The notes below the pieces were generated by a model that did no database searches, was not told the DNA's origin, and saw nothing but the letters and a program-made list of their open reading frames with translations. 15,939 nt of DNA from VFMC01 sp040380855 (lineage in GTDB: Bacteria; Actinomycetota; Acidimicrobiia; Acidimicrobiales; Ilumatobacteraceae). The translations under genes and the position numbers were made by a program. The stretch's first letter is position 1. Every line of letters starts with the position of its first letter. This document shows, in pieces, positions 15,939-15,939 of the stretch. The stretch spans positions 1-15,939 of the forward strand of contig JBEIIG010000077.1 in assembly GCA_040380855.1 (NCBI GenBank). The letters run 5' to 3'.

Positions 15939-15939
15939 G

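Noticed and set aside
1..15939. CRISPR arrays, tRNA or rRNA genes
   Set aside because: No regularly spaced repeats, cloverleaf-like segments or rRNA-like stretches were seen on either strand by eye.

Overview
The window is GC-rich throughout and densely coded. It carries a mycothiol-dependent maleylpyruvate isomerase family gene, a CopC-CopD fusion and a compact gnd-zwf pair. Together these point to an actinobacterium, possibly of the Acidimicrobiia type. That placement is inference from gene content and base composition; no rRNA or other phylogenetic marker is present.

Layout. (1) Positions 2-1821, + strand: the tail of a small helical protein that looks like a WXG100/ESX-type partner, then a coupled ~553-residue protein of unknown function. 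(2) Positions 1850-3469, - strand: a secreted/membrane CopC-CopD copper protein with a C-terminal beta domain, convergent with region 1. (3) Positions 3504-12420: an 8.9-kb block with a two-gene + strand operon. It encodes a 684-aa protein with two NYN (PIN-like nuclease) domains, then a 2,205-aa protein with an N-terminal STAND/AAA-like ATPase module and a very long alpha-helical C-terminal part. (4) Positions 12417-13061, - strand: a MDMPI-family (TIGR03083-like) protein. (5) Positions 13110-15529, + strand: gnd (6-phosphogluconate dehydrogenase) and zwf (glucose-6-phosphate dehydrogenase), the oxidative pentose phosphate pathway. (6) Positions 15708-15938, - strand: a damaged VapC-type PIN toxin gene running off the window.

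The central observation is that block 3 is bounded by a perfect 31-bp direct repeat, at 3473-3503 and 12421-12451. The right copy encodes the last residues of the MDMPI-family protein. The left copy encodes the same residues followed by TGATG, where the stop overlaps the start of copCD. The simplest reading is that the MDMPI gene once ran directly into copCD and that the NYN-ATPase block was inserted at the gene's 3' end, keeping the reading frame intact. No integrase lies inside the block.

The operon pairs a candidate RNA nuclease with a huge ATPase-solenoid protein that has a good Walker B motif but no Walker A lysine. In architecture and setting it is a good candidate for an undescribed defence or stress-response module. 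That role is inference from domain layout and context, not shown by the sequence. The flanking genes are ordinary metabolism and metal handling.
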